A stretch of 64,000 nucleotides of DNA, from contig NW_019174001.1 in NCBI RefSeq assembly GCF_001642475.1, positions 62,001 through 126,000 on the forward strand, written 5' to 3'. The position numbers and the translations under genes were made by a program. Shown here one piece after another: positions 55,272 to 64,000 of the stretch. Position 1 is the first letter of the stretch; every line of letters starts with the position of its first letter. The notes beneath the pieces are model-generated. The model did no database searches. It saw only the letters and a program-made list of their open reading frames with translations, and was not told the origin of the DNA. The stretch comes from Fonsecaea monophora (lineage: Eukaryota; Ascomycota; Eurotiomycetes; Chaetothyriales; Herpotrichiellaceae).

Positions 55272-58200
55272 ATGATAGAGCGTACTGCAGCATGCATTGA
55301 ACCAGCTTCCCAACTCTTTCTCCGACGCCTCGAGCCTCCTGTTCGCACACACCGTGCGCTTGGTCCCTCTTTCTGGAAAAATGGAGGCAACCAGCTGGAC
55401 GTCCCTCACTGGTGGCCATTGTACCTCAACAGCATCCGAGCTCTTCGTCCAAATCCACCTGGCGGCGAGTCCGCTCTACCATCCCCGAGACAGTCCTCGC
55501 TAAACGATCTCGTCGAGATCCCTCGTCGATCGCGAGTGCGAACCTCAACATCCGATCGATATTCTGCCGGTCCTCAATCCTCATCCTCTCGAACCTATAC
55601 TAGATCCACGAAGTCTTCGCACAAAGCTGTTGCCGTAGCTATCAGGGAAGAGGAGCATTTGGGAGATGTACTTCTTCGCTATCCACAATCGGATCTTCCA
55701 AGACATATAATTGAGGACGCTGCAAGAGAAAGCGACGATGGTGCGGTTACCGCAGACGCGCATGAAGAGGCATGGAACGAACACTCCATTCAGGCCATCA
55801 GTGAAGCAGAAAAACACCTCTTACATATTCTTGATGTCAATAAGGATGTGCAGGCAGAGTCGCAAAGCGCTCATTTTGACCGTGCTTGGGCCTTGTTCAA
55901 CCAGATTCCGAACCAGCAAGCTTACGCACCTGAAGTCTTCCATTTCCTTTCCAAGTCGAGCAGGAGGCGGGACCAAAGTCACGCTTTAAGTGCCTTCAGA
56001 CTGATCGACGAAGAGCACAGGACTCGAGATGATTATGAGCGAGCTGTTCGATGCGCATTAATCGCTGGCAACTACCGTATAGCTTTGAGAATCAATGCTC
56101 GCGCCACCCAACGGAATATGCAAAAGGGCTGCAGTGTATTCCTCTTATTGCATGCTGTCTCAAACCAGCTCTGGAACACTGCTGCTTCAGTATGGGACAC
56201 CTCTTTCAAACGAGTTCCTTTTCGCGCAGGGCAAACATCTCCGACTCGCCTTGCCATTGCAAAGGAGATAGGCAATTACCGCGATCTACCATTCGCAATC
56301 TATCAACTCGGAACAAAGCTGCGGGAGCGGGCAGCAGTCACCATGAAGCATTCAGGAATTCTCTCAACACTATTTCACGAGCTTCTGAATGCCCTAGTCA
56401 GAAATGGTACACTTATGAGCATTGTCACACCGCAAGGACTGCAGCATCTGTTTCAACTTTCGAACGACCTCTCCCTATCGAATCCATCTCTTTATGTCAC
56501 TGCCATCCACACCATCAACAAAGTCGCCATCAGACCGGACAGGGGAACTTTGGCTGATCTCGTGTATAAAACACTTCGGTCAAGTTTCCCGGAGGTACCT
56601 CCACGACCCCAGACCTTTGGTTCGTTGCTGTCGATACACTGCCGTGAAGGAGCTCTCGTTGAAACGTATAACCGCTATCTGGACGAATTTTCAAAATTCC
56701 ACGGTGTTGCAGATCAAAAGAGTTACCAGAAAGTCTTGTCAGCCCTGGCTGCTCAGGGCGACGTCGACGGTGTCCAGCAAGTATTCATTCGGCTTTGTCA
56801 AGCCCACTCCCGGCCTACTGATGTGGCATACTATACGCCTCTCCTGTATGCATATGCTCGCTTGGGAGATGTGCAAGGGACAGAACAGGAGTTTCAGTCG
56901 ATGATCGACCATGGAATACGCCCGAACTCTTATTGCTGGAATATCCTTCTTTATGCCCACTCCAGATCTCTCAAACCTTGGCGGGCTTTTGAAGTCTTTG
57001 ACAAGATGAGGGCTGAGGGTGTTGCGCCGGATGCGTTCACCTTTACAACCCTGATGGGTATCTTCTCAAGAATTGGTGACACCGATACTGTGCTCGATAT
57101 CCTTGAGCAAGCCCAGCGAAATAAAGTACAAGGGTCATATGGACTGGTCACTGGTCTGATACAAACATACTGTGTCAATGACCAAGCGGAGGCCGCCGAA
57201 AGGCTAGCTGAAGCAGCCACCGCTGCCAATCTTCAGGGTTCGCCTGTCACAATGTGGAATTATCTACTACGTCACTACGCCTTCGCAGCAGATTCTGATG
57301 GTATGCTCCGTGTTCAGAAAAGCATGAGTGCACTGGGAGTCGAGCCGGATGCCATGACTCACGCTGCGTTCATGACAGCGCTCGTGGTTCTGAACAAGAC
57401 TCGGGATGCGCTTCAGATACTCAGGACTTTGAGCTTGAGTCAGACACTTGCCGCCACACCCTTTCACTATGCCATCATACTGCACGGATTCGCAAAAGAA
57501 GGTGACAGAAATATGGCCAATATTGTTTACCAAGAAATGGTTGAGAGGTTTCCTAGGATCGGCGCCAGTCCACGCCTTGCGATGCTACATCTTCAGGCTA
57601 GTCGAAATTCTATCTCAAATGAGCGGCCACGATTTGCTGCTCAGTATTTGGAAGAGATCCTACACGAGCTCTCGACGCCGGATCGAGCAGCACGTCAACC
57701 ACAACCCGGTCTGCACCGCCGTCGAGGCGTCGATGCTGTGCCAACGGTATATCTGGAGTATCTTATTGACCTTCTTACGGCAAGAGGTCAGATCAAGCAC
57801 GCAGAAAAGCTCATTCAGAGATTCCAATCTCTCGCTCAGTCGTCCTACCTCATCTTAGGCGATGCTGCTTCTACCTCGATCCAGTTTCTGACTAGGCGCT
57901 TGATGGTCTCAACTGAAAATCATGCTTGGGAGGAAGTCGAGGCCACTTGGAAACAAATACTTGAATGCGGTATCCAAACAGCAAGAAGGTTCTCCCGTGC
58001 AACCAGAAAGCAAGTCCCTGGGGAAAATACGACCACTGACACCCAGCAACTTCTGCCGCTAAGGCCAATAGGTCTACCCGACTCTTCGCTGATCGGAAAG
58101 GAGGACTTCTCGTTCGAGTCGATGATTCCACAGAATCTGCCGCCCTCTGGTCCATTGAATGAGCCCGGGCTGGCGATCCTTCCCTCGCAAAAATACATTT

Positions 58201-59258
58201 TCGAAGCACCGTTGACACGGTACCTGCACGGTTTGTCCGTCCGCGACCTCCAATCTCGTGCTGTAACCCTCGTGGCTGAGCTAGAGGCAGTTGGTTTTGC
58301 ATTGACCAGTAAGAATTGGAACATGTATATTCAAACCTTGACACTGTCGAAAGATCAACAACACTGGCTCCTTGCTTATGAACTCTTCGAGCAGAAGATG
58401 ATTGCCAATACTCCGCCATGGTCGGTCTTACGACGTGGGAAGTGGCTGTCATCCAAAACATCCCAGGGATCGCCTCCAATAATCGTTTCCCGGAAATATA
58501 TTGAGAAAAAGGATCCGGGGCAGCTGATGCCAACCTATTACACTGCAGTCCACCTTGCCAGCGTCCTGCTCAAAGCAAACAGACTTGCCGCAGAGGGCGA
58601 CAAGGCCACATACACCGCTCTCCGGAAGACCGCTCCCCAAACCTGCCGCTTTGTCCAAAGCATGCCCTACCATAGGGACCGAATACAAGGGGTGCTCCTT
58701 CGTGGGAGAAAAGTCAGGGCAGATCCGCCGAAGCGTCCTCGGCAATCCGCAGAGCCGGATCGGTCTGGTGTATTGGGAAGTAAATCACCGGCAGACCACA
58801 TCCCCGTTACAGAACTCGTCGGGTTTGAGGACGCTATAATACGCAACATAGGCGATAAGAAGTCATCTAGTGCCATGACGGAAGCGCATGAGATACACCA
58901 GGCAGAACTATATGAAGGGCAAATCCCTGTCTCCCCGAGCGTGAACTACAAACAGAGGGACCTACAAGATGCAAAACAAACCAAGCGTCGAGAACAGCAC
59001 AAGGAGAGGAAGCACCTTGGGATATTGGAGAAGATCCGACGTGATGTGTCACTCCCACGCACAATTAGCGACGCATACATTGGTCATCCAACGATTCCCT
59101 CAGGAGAGAACCTGGCTCGGACAGGAACTCCGCGCTCAGGAGGACGAGGTCTCTATAACCCTGTTGATCGACGTCTGGAGCAGAACGCTCTTACCAAAAA
59201 GGAACTCCGTGAGCAGCGACGGATGGTGCCGTTACCAGTTCACCCGGACTTCAAGTAA
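55272..59258 (+). CDS. Mitochondrial pentatricopeptide-repeat (PPR) protein, Cya5/Pet309-like in layout
   Basis: An intronless gene of 1328 residues. The N-terminus (MIERTAACIEPASQLFLRRL) is basic and amphipathic, consistent with a mitochondrial presequence. Helical-repeat sequence covers about 160-950. The clearest 35-residue PPR units lie at about 515-700, with YYTPLLYAYARLGDVQGTEQ, YCWNILLYAHSRSLKPWRAF and DAFTFTTLMGIFSRIGD. A further unit reads MTHAAFMTALVVLNKTRDAL. The C-terminal 200 residues are basic and disordered (KQTKRREQHKERKHLGILEK). PPR proteins bind specific organellar RNAs; large fungal ones such as Cya5 and Pet309 act on translation or stability of mitochondrial COX1 mRNA. The exact orthologue cannot be fixed here. 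The ATG at 55272 is the first in frame and gives the presequence. Confidence 0.88.
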   Translation: MIERTAACIEPASQLFLRRLEPPVRTHRALGPSFWKNGGNQLDVPHWWPLYLNSIRALRPNPPGGESALPSPRQSSLNDLVEIPRRSRVRTSTSDRYSAGPQSSSSRTYTRSTKSSHKAVAVAIREEEHLGDVLLRYPQSDLPRHIIEDAARESDDGAVTADAHEEAWNEHSIQAISEAEKHLLHILDVNKDVQAESQSAHFDRAWALFNQIPNQQAYAPEVFHFLSKSSRRRDQSHALSAFRLIDEEHRTRDDYERAVRCALIAGNYRIALRINARATQRNMQKGCSVFLLLHAVSNQLWNTAASVWDTSFKRVPFRAGQTSPTRLAIAKEIGNYRDLPFAIYQLGTKLRERAAVTMKHSGILSTLFHELLNALVRNGTLMSIVTPQGLQHLFQLSNDLSLSNPSLYVTAIHTINKVAIRPDRGTLADLVYKTLRSSFPEVPPRPQTFGSLLSIHCREGALVETYNRYLDEFSKFHGVADQKSYQKVLSALAAQGDVDGVQQVFIRLCQAHSRPTDVAYYTPLLYAYARLGDVQGTEQEFQSMIDHGIRPNSYCWNILLYAHSRSLKPWRAFEVFDKMRAEGVAPDAFTFTTLMGIFSRIGDTDTVLDILEQAQRNKVQGSYGLVTGLIQTYCVNDQAEAAERLAEAATAANLQGSPVTMWNYLLRHYAFAADSDGMLRVQKSMSALGVEPDAMTHAAFMTALVVLNKTRDALQILRTLSLSQTLAATPFHYAIILHGFAKEGDRNMANIVYQEMVERFPRIGASPRLAMLHLQASRNSISNERPRFAAQYLEEILHELSTPDRAARQPQPGLHRRRGVDAVPTVYLEYLIDLLTARGQIKHAEKLIQRFQSLAQSSYLILGDAASTSIQFLTRRLMVSTENHAWEEVEATWKQILECGIQTARRFSRATRKQVPGENTTTDTQQLLPLRPIGLPDSSLIGKEDFSFESMIPQNLPPSGPLNEPGLAILPSQKYIFEAPLTRYLHGLSVRDLQSRAVTLVAELEAVGFALTSKNWNMYIQTLTLSKDQQHWLLAYELFEQKMIANTPPWSVLRRGKWLSSKTSQGSPPIIVSRKYIEKKDPGQLMPTYYTAVHLASVLLKANRLAAEGDKATYTALRKTAPQTCRFVQSMPYHRDRIQGVLLRGRKVRADPPKRPRQSAEPDRSGVLGSKSPADHIPVTELVGFEDAIIRNIGDKKSSSAMTEAHEIHQAELYEGQIPVSPSVNYKQRDLQDAKQTKRREQHKERKHLGILEKIRRDVSLPRTISDAYIGHPTIPSGENLARTGTPRSGGRGLYNPVDRRLEQNALTKKELREQRRMVPLPVHPDFK

Positions 59259-61230
59259 CTGCCAAGATCCTCGGTGCGGATTGCTTGTATGTGAGTTTTG
59301 ACGGAGTGTGTCACATGTTCACTCTAGACCACTTCAGGACTAATACAGAAATATGATGTGATTCAAGGATGGAAGATCGTTCAGGGTTGTCCAATAGCCA
59401 TATCTGGGTCGAGAGCGAGGAAGAATGGGGACGTCGAAGCGCTTATTATCAATACCCCTAGCCGCAAGATTTGGAGAGCAATCGAGCGGTGTCGAGATAG
59501 GACGAGGCCTGGCAAGATTAGTTACCTGATGCCAAACCTGCCGAGGTAGATAAGAATGAGTTACCGTGGTGGCGAGTTGTAGGCTTTGTGAAACTCGAGA
59601 TATCAAGACAGAAAGTTTGAGTGCTGGTGTGATTTTTGAATGAACCAGGGTTTTTGCGTCGTCTTCGAGCGGTTTCATTTCTGCTTGGAGTCCCTGATTG
59701 TGGCCGCGGATTGGCTGGATGAGACTGACATAGTGTTGTTTCGAACTCTACCCCACCGATAGGTAATTATTCCGCATGGGGGGACGTTGGAGCTACTGCA
59801 TCAAGCCGAGCAGCTAGCCGGATCTTGCCTCAGCTAGGTAGATATCGTGACTGGACTTGGTCTAACAGCGAGGGAGGCATTGGGGGAATGTGATTTCGCA
59901 CGCTGACGTCGTTCCCACAAAGGAAACAAAAAAAAGTTATCCTTGCATCTTCCGAGGTCAGCATCTTACTCGGAGATAGGACTCAGCTAGACGGGCAGCA
60001 TGGGCACAGCGACCACGGGAATAAATGGCTCGTGCCTGACCCGCGTGGGCTGGATAATTTCAGACGTGTCGAGGCACTGGGAAATACCCAATAAATTTTC
60101 AACCGTGCGCTCTTTGCACATGATATTGATTGGGACTGCAGGAAGAGAGGCCACTCACAGTGAAATAACATCCCACGCCTTCGAGTATAAACCGTACGAC
60201 AGCCAAGCGTTTTGTGCGTAGCGCTGCTGCAGCTCTAGACCGCAAATTCGATGGTGTGGGAGGTTTTGCATACGGGCAACGAATTAAACCTGGCCGAGGG
60301 CGAGGTCCGTCCCTTGGTTGGCCTAATGAACCATGTCAGTGGGAATAGTGGAAACTCTCGAGGTAACCAAACGGGAAGAACGGGGCATATTCCTGGAAAA
60401 TCCAGCCACGAATCTGGGTGATTTGGGCCTCAAAGAACTGCCAGAGCGCAGTCGAAGCGGCAGAGACTTCGAGAACAAAAATACAATCTCACGAGCTCAG
60501 CGGATAGCATGACCACGAACGGGTACTTGCCCATAAGATTTGTGTCAGCGGTTATTGAGCACGGAGGATACCGCTAGGGCTGAGCAAAGGCCTGATAAAC
60601 CCTCCTTTTGTTCATGCTTGGTTGACCGAGCAGCGGTATGATCACGGGGTAATGAGGGCGCCTCGAACGGGTACATACAGAGTTTGTGACTCGGAGGGTG
60701 TACAGCAGAGGGTCCGGTGACTCTGCACACAATCAAACATCGCTGGAGCACTGCGTAATGTTACCAGTCTCTTACTGCTAACAAGCATATCCCACCTTGG
60801 CTCTGGCCGTCAAAACTAGCGCCACTGCGAACTGTCTTGGAAAAGGTCAGTGCGAGGACTCGTACTCCTCACTCTGCTACCACCGTAGCGAGGATGGGAA
60901 GGCTTGGTCTAAGCTTTCTCAGTCCAGGAGGCAAAGGAGTCGGCTGGCTGCAGAGAGCGGATTGGACGGTGCCTTGATTGCGTGGGAGGCACGATTGCCA
61001 GGATTGGGAGGCCTGTGATCAATGGATTCGTTTAGCTGCAGATGGCCAACGAGGGCAGACGAGATGTCGGAGGATCAGGGCGGTAGGACGGGGTAGTGAG
61101 GAGCGAGGGCAAGGTGCGGGAAGGGAAAAAAAGTGGCCAGGCAAGCCAGGGAATGGGACGAGGGAGAAGCCTCAGGCCGAAGGACCCGTGGTGGATAGAT
61201 GATCCTCGTAAGTGCGGAGTTACTGGGTGT

Positions 61231-61286
61231 CTGAGTATGAGTGAGTGAGAATGCGTGAGTGTGTGTGTGAGAGACAGTGTGTGTGC
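61231..61286. repeat. GT/GA-rich microsatellite-like tract
   Basis: GAGTATGAGTGAGTGAGA-type sequence passes into GTGTGTGTGAGAGACAGTGTGTGTG. It is an imperfect simple repeat about 0.9 kb upstream of the Ecl1-family gene. Confidence 0.85.
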
Positions 61287-61793
61287 ATTGAAAAAGTGGA
61301 GTGAGTATCTGAGTGAGGATGGGCTTGTGTCCAGTGTTGGTGGTGTGAAGGCGACAGCTTGGAGATGAGACGGGCAGGGCCGTGAAGGCCACTTTCGAGG
61401 CTTGCAGGGTGCGAAGGTGCACAACAGCGCTGTTTGCTGTTTCGCCGGTTGCTGCTGGCTGTTGGCCGCTGGCTGCTGGCTCCTCGCCAACCAGGGTGTT
61501 CTAGTTAAGTGTTAGGCTGCTGCTGCAGGGTGGGACCCCTGGAACCACCCCCCTCAGCTCCATCATGACTTGGTGGGCATCCAGCATCCAAACCAGCTTA
61601 GTTGATTCCCCTCTTTTTCCCTCAAGGCTACTGCCGCCTTCAGACACCAATGCCATTCCCGATCAGGCACCCTCCTCTGCCCATCTTGTTGGGCCCTTGT
61701 CTTTCAACCTCCACGCTTCTCAATGTGCATTACATTTTCTTTATCTACTAGAAGGCCGAATCCTCCCATCACCAGGTCTTGATTTTCACTCAC

Positions 61794-61812
61794 CACACAC
61801 ACACACACACAC
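61794..61812. repeat. CA dinucleotide repeat
   Basis: An uninterrupted CA repeat of about nine and a half units (61794-61812), 375 bases upstream of the Ecl1-family start codon. Confidence 0.9.
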
Positions 61813-61857
61813 TCACCATTACCCTCCTTCTCAGAAACACACCGAAGACCACATTTC

Positions 61858-61987
61858 ATGATTCATTACCATCTTGAACCTGAATAGCTTCTCAGCCTCT
61901 GGCACACCCTCTTATATCCAAAGATACCTCAAACGTCAGCCGTGTCTGAGGATGAGATACAAGTCTGCCTGCGTGACCCTTGATTGA
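61858..61987 (+). promoter_or_regulatory. Two short upstream ORFs in the presumed leader of the Ecl1-family gene
   Basis: uORF 1 (61858-61887) encodes nine residues, MIHYHLEPE; uORF 2 (61952-61987) encodes eleven, MRYKSACVTLD. They matter only if transcription starts upstream of 61858, which the sequence does not prove. Confidence 0.35.
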
Positions 61988-62186
61988 CACCCACCACTGC
62001 CACACGGCTACAACCACCACATTGGTCAGCCCGTGGCCTTGCGATACCCTCCCCCCCAGAGGAAATATAAATCGTCACCCACCAGACCTACCAGACCTTC
62101 TTGAACGAATCTCTCTCCTCAGCCTCTCTAGTCACTGGAACCCTACCATCTCTCCTTCCATCGTCGTACAACAGACCAACAACAAC

Positions 62187-62612
62187 ATGGATTTCCTTCT
62201 CGGAGACTTCTGCCTGTCCTGCGATCGTCAAACTAACGGCACAAACTTTTGCTCATCGGCATGTCGTCTAACACAACTCGATCACTATACCCTTGCGTCG
62301 TCGACACCATCCTCCTCTCCCCGTGACACAAGTATCACCGCCTTCATCTCTTCGCCACAACGCCCTTCTCTTAATATTGCCACCACCGGTCTCTACCTTC
62401 CACCAGCATACGACTTCTCTATTCACCGGACCTCGTCGTCGAACTCGCTCTCCACCTCTCTGATCTCTCGCCCAGTCAGCCCCAAGTTGTCCGAACAAGC
62501 CCAAAATGATCTGAAACATTATGCGGGATCATTTGATCAGACTAGGACCTTGAAAAGACGAGTATCGATGCAGGGCAATGAAGAAGCGAAAGCCTCTTGG
62601 AGAGGGCCATGA
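62187..62612 (+). CDS. Ecl1-family zinc-binding life-span regulatory factor
   Basis: 141 residues from the ATG at 62187 (AACAACATGG context). The frame is open further 5', but the family begins exactly at this Met. The N-terminus is MDFLLGDFCLSCDRQTNG followed by TNFCSSAC: cysteines 9, 12, 22 and 26 form the C-x2-C...C-x3-C zinc-binding motif of Ecl1/2/3 proteins. A Ser/Pro-rich disordered remainder (SLISRPVSPKLSEQAQ) matches longer filamentous-fungal members. In S. pombe, ecl1 genes extend chronological life span and are induced by amino-acid, sulfur or zinc shortage; the protein has no enzymatic domain. The long non-coding leader with upstream ORFs would suit starvation control, which is inference. 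The gene is too short and simple for confident orthology with one specific paralogue. Confidence 0.85.
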   Translation: MDFLLGDFCLSCDRQTNGTNFCSSACRLTQLDHYTLASSTPSSSPRDTSITAFISSPQRPSLNIATTGLYLPPAYDFSIHRTSSSNSLSTSLISRPVSPKLSEQAQNDLKHYAGSFDQTRTLKRRVSMQGNEEAKASWRGP

Positions 62613-64000
62613 ATCGGTATATTATTCGACTATTGCTATGAATTACCACGGGAATATGATGATGACGACTCGGGCTGCTCACGTCGGAGCTTTTGAAGAG
62701 ACAGATGTCCATTACCGGCTTTAATCTTCATTGCGTCTTAAGCATGGCTAGGATGATATGGAACAAAAGTTTACTGCATTTACATTGGCGTTGGTTTGAC
62801 TATTATGAGAACGAAGAGGATTTGGGTAAAATACGGAGCGGTTTGCAAGCGTTTCTGGTCCTTGTGAAGGCTCACGAGTTGCGCATTTGCATGGCGTTCT
62901 TCGACAGTTGCTAGCGATGGACTTTTGCCACTGGTGTTTGGTCCATGTTCTGCATCAAGCAAAGCATCTAGATTCGACGGGGCGCAGGCTGGGACACAAG
63001 ATTGTTGGGGTTCAATCGAGTGTGACATCAAGATGTTAACAGTATACAGGGCAAGAAGGAAAGCCTTGAAGACCAGGTTGGTTGTGATGGGATGGACAGG
63101 TGGATGGCACCAGACATCGAGGGAAGCCGTTCTTTTCTTTTTCCTTTTTTCTTGACGGCATTTGGCAGGAAATTGATGGATCAGGAGCACAGCACTCGCC
63201 TCCTCACTGTTTTTCTTTTGTCATGATTTGTCGATTCATCAAACAAAAATGGCGGAGAAATAGTTCTACTTTAGCATTACCATACGGGATCTTTGAAGCC
63301 ATTGAGTTGGCGACCCGAGGCCTCTGACAGAAACAACGAGATTGACCAACACACGATTATTGTCTCTCCTGTGCCCTCCAAGCTACTTCTACATAGCTTG
63401 CTCAATCTCATCTCTTATTATCTCCCCATCAATCTCACTCCTTCGCCAACCTCTGGATCTACCCTCCCGCCGGGCTATCCGCTGCCTCTCCACTTTGCAC
63501 TGGCAAAATGGTGTGGATACTTTCTCCGCTGGGCACGAAGAGCCCCCTCGTCGTGTCACTTTTCTGCGGAGAGCGAGGCTTGGTTCCCACACCTGTCCCC
63601 CATTGTTGGTCTCTGAGCCACGCTGCAGAAACTCAAAATCTCGCCTGAAGCTTTTGTTTTTCTGGTTCTTGTCACCCTTGTGCCCCCAGTGACCTCGTAC
63701 AGTGACCATGGGCTTGCTGCTTTGGGAACTACCCCCCACAAAAACAAGTTGGCTCAACTACTTTTGACTTCATTATTGTCACTTGCTTGGTCTCCATCTC
63801 TGGCTGTCCGTCCATACATGCATCCTGGTGACTTCTCCTCTCCTCTCACTCCCTCCCTCCCTCCCCTTGCATTATTGACCGCCTGATCGATCGCGCCATC
63901 GCTGTCTTCCCCTGCGTGAGGGAGGATATTCTCGGTGCTTGCAGATGCAGGTGCAGGTGCAGGTACATGTACCTTGGTAGGTATGTACATATGTCTATAT
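62613..64000. other. Terminal intergenic stretch
   Basis: No gene is supported to the window edge. GCAGGTGCAGGTGCAGGTA (63945-63964) and adjoining TACATGTACCTTGGTAGGTA are short repeats at the very end. It contains the Ecl1-family 3' UTR and perhaps the promoter of a gene beyond the window. Confidence 0.4.

Larger units (their letters stand above)
59259..62186. other. 2.9 kb non-coding stretch upstream of the Ecl1-family gene
   Basis: No gene is supported. It presumably carries a large promoter and long leader. Two dinucleotide tracts and two short upstream ORFs are listed separately. Open frames elsewhere have no motif support. Confidence 0.45.

Noticed and set aside
59700..59800. tRNA-like GTTTCGAACTC box
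   Set aside because: No matching A-box or cloverleaf stems were found around it.

Overview
The window is nuclear DNA of a filamentous ascomycete (Pezizomycotina). Nine genes carry short spliceosomal introns of about 40-120 bases with GTAAGT-like donors, and orthologues of yeast genes (SPO7, ERV41, BUB2, SRP68, PDC, a CLD1-like hydrolase) sit beside fungal-specific families: an Ecl1 zinc-binding protein, ankyrin proteins with fungal N-terminal helical domains, and a ToxD/LovC-like enoyl reductase. The flavour suggests Eurotiomycetes, possibly a black yeast (Chaetothyriales), but the sequence alone does not prove this. I see no intact transposon, rRNA, tRNA or CRISPR array.

Layout. 0-2.2 kb: the last 35 codons of a probable NmrA/SDR-type protein, then a stand-alone trans-enoyl-reductase-like dehydrogenase. 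2.7-12.8 kb: four lipid-metabolism genes (Cld1/ABHD-type acyl hydrolase, Spo7, a PAP2 phosphatase, phosphatidylserine decarboxylase), interrupted by a SET/MYND-type methyltransferase whose frame is broken by one base. 13-18.4 kb: an accessory-looking block of two divergent ankyrin-repeat proteins and a kinase-fold protein that has lost its catalytic residues. 19.5-20.9 kb: a membrane-anchored beta-lactamase-like serine hydrolase. 22.2-25.5 kb: a large WD40/TPR DCAF-type protein. 27.1-29.1 kb: an unrecognised coiled-coil protein with three exons or more.

32.3-44.1 kb: a basic coiled-coil protein that may be microtubule-associated, a class I methyltransferase, a fungal proline/serine-rich protein, Erv41 and Bub2. 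44.5-49.0 kb: a scrap resembling the N-terminus of a guanine deaminase, a MATE transporter and a pyruvate decarboxylase. 50.5-62.6 kb: a small single-pass membrane protein, SRP68, a 1328-residue mitochondrial PPR protein and an Ecl1-family life-span factor behind a 2.9 kb non-coding stretch.

Most genes are independent housekeeping units, often in divergent pairs sharing a 0.4-1.1 kb promoter. The two places where neighbours may act together are the lipid block (phosphatidic acid, phosphatidylserine and cardiolipin metabolism) and the ankyrin/pseudokinase block, which is the best candidate here for an undescribed sensing or allorecognition-type module.
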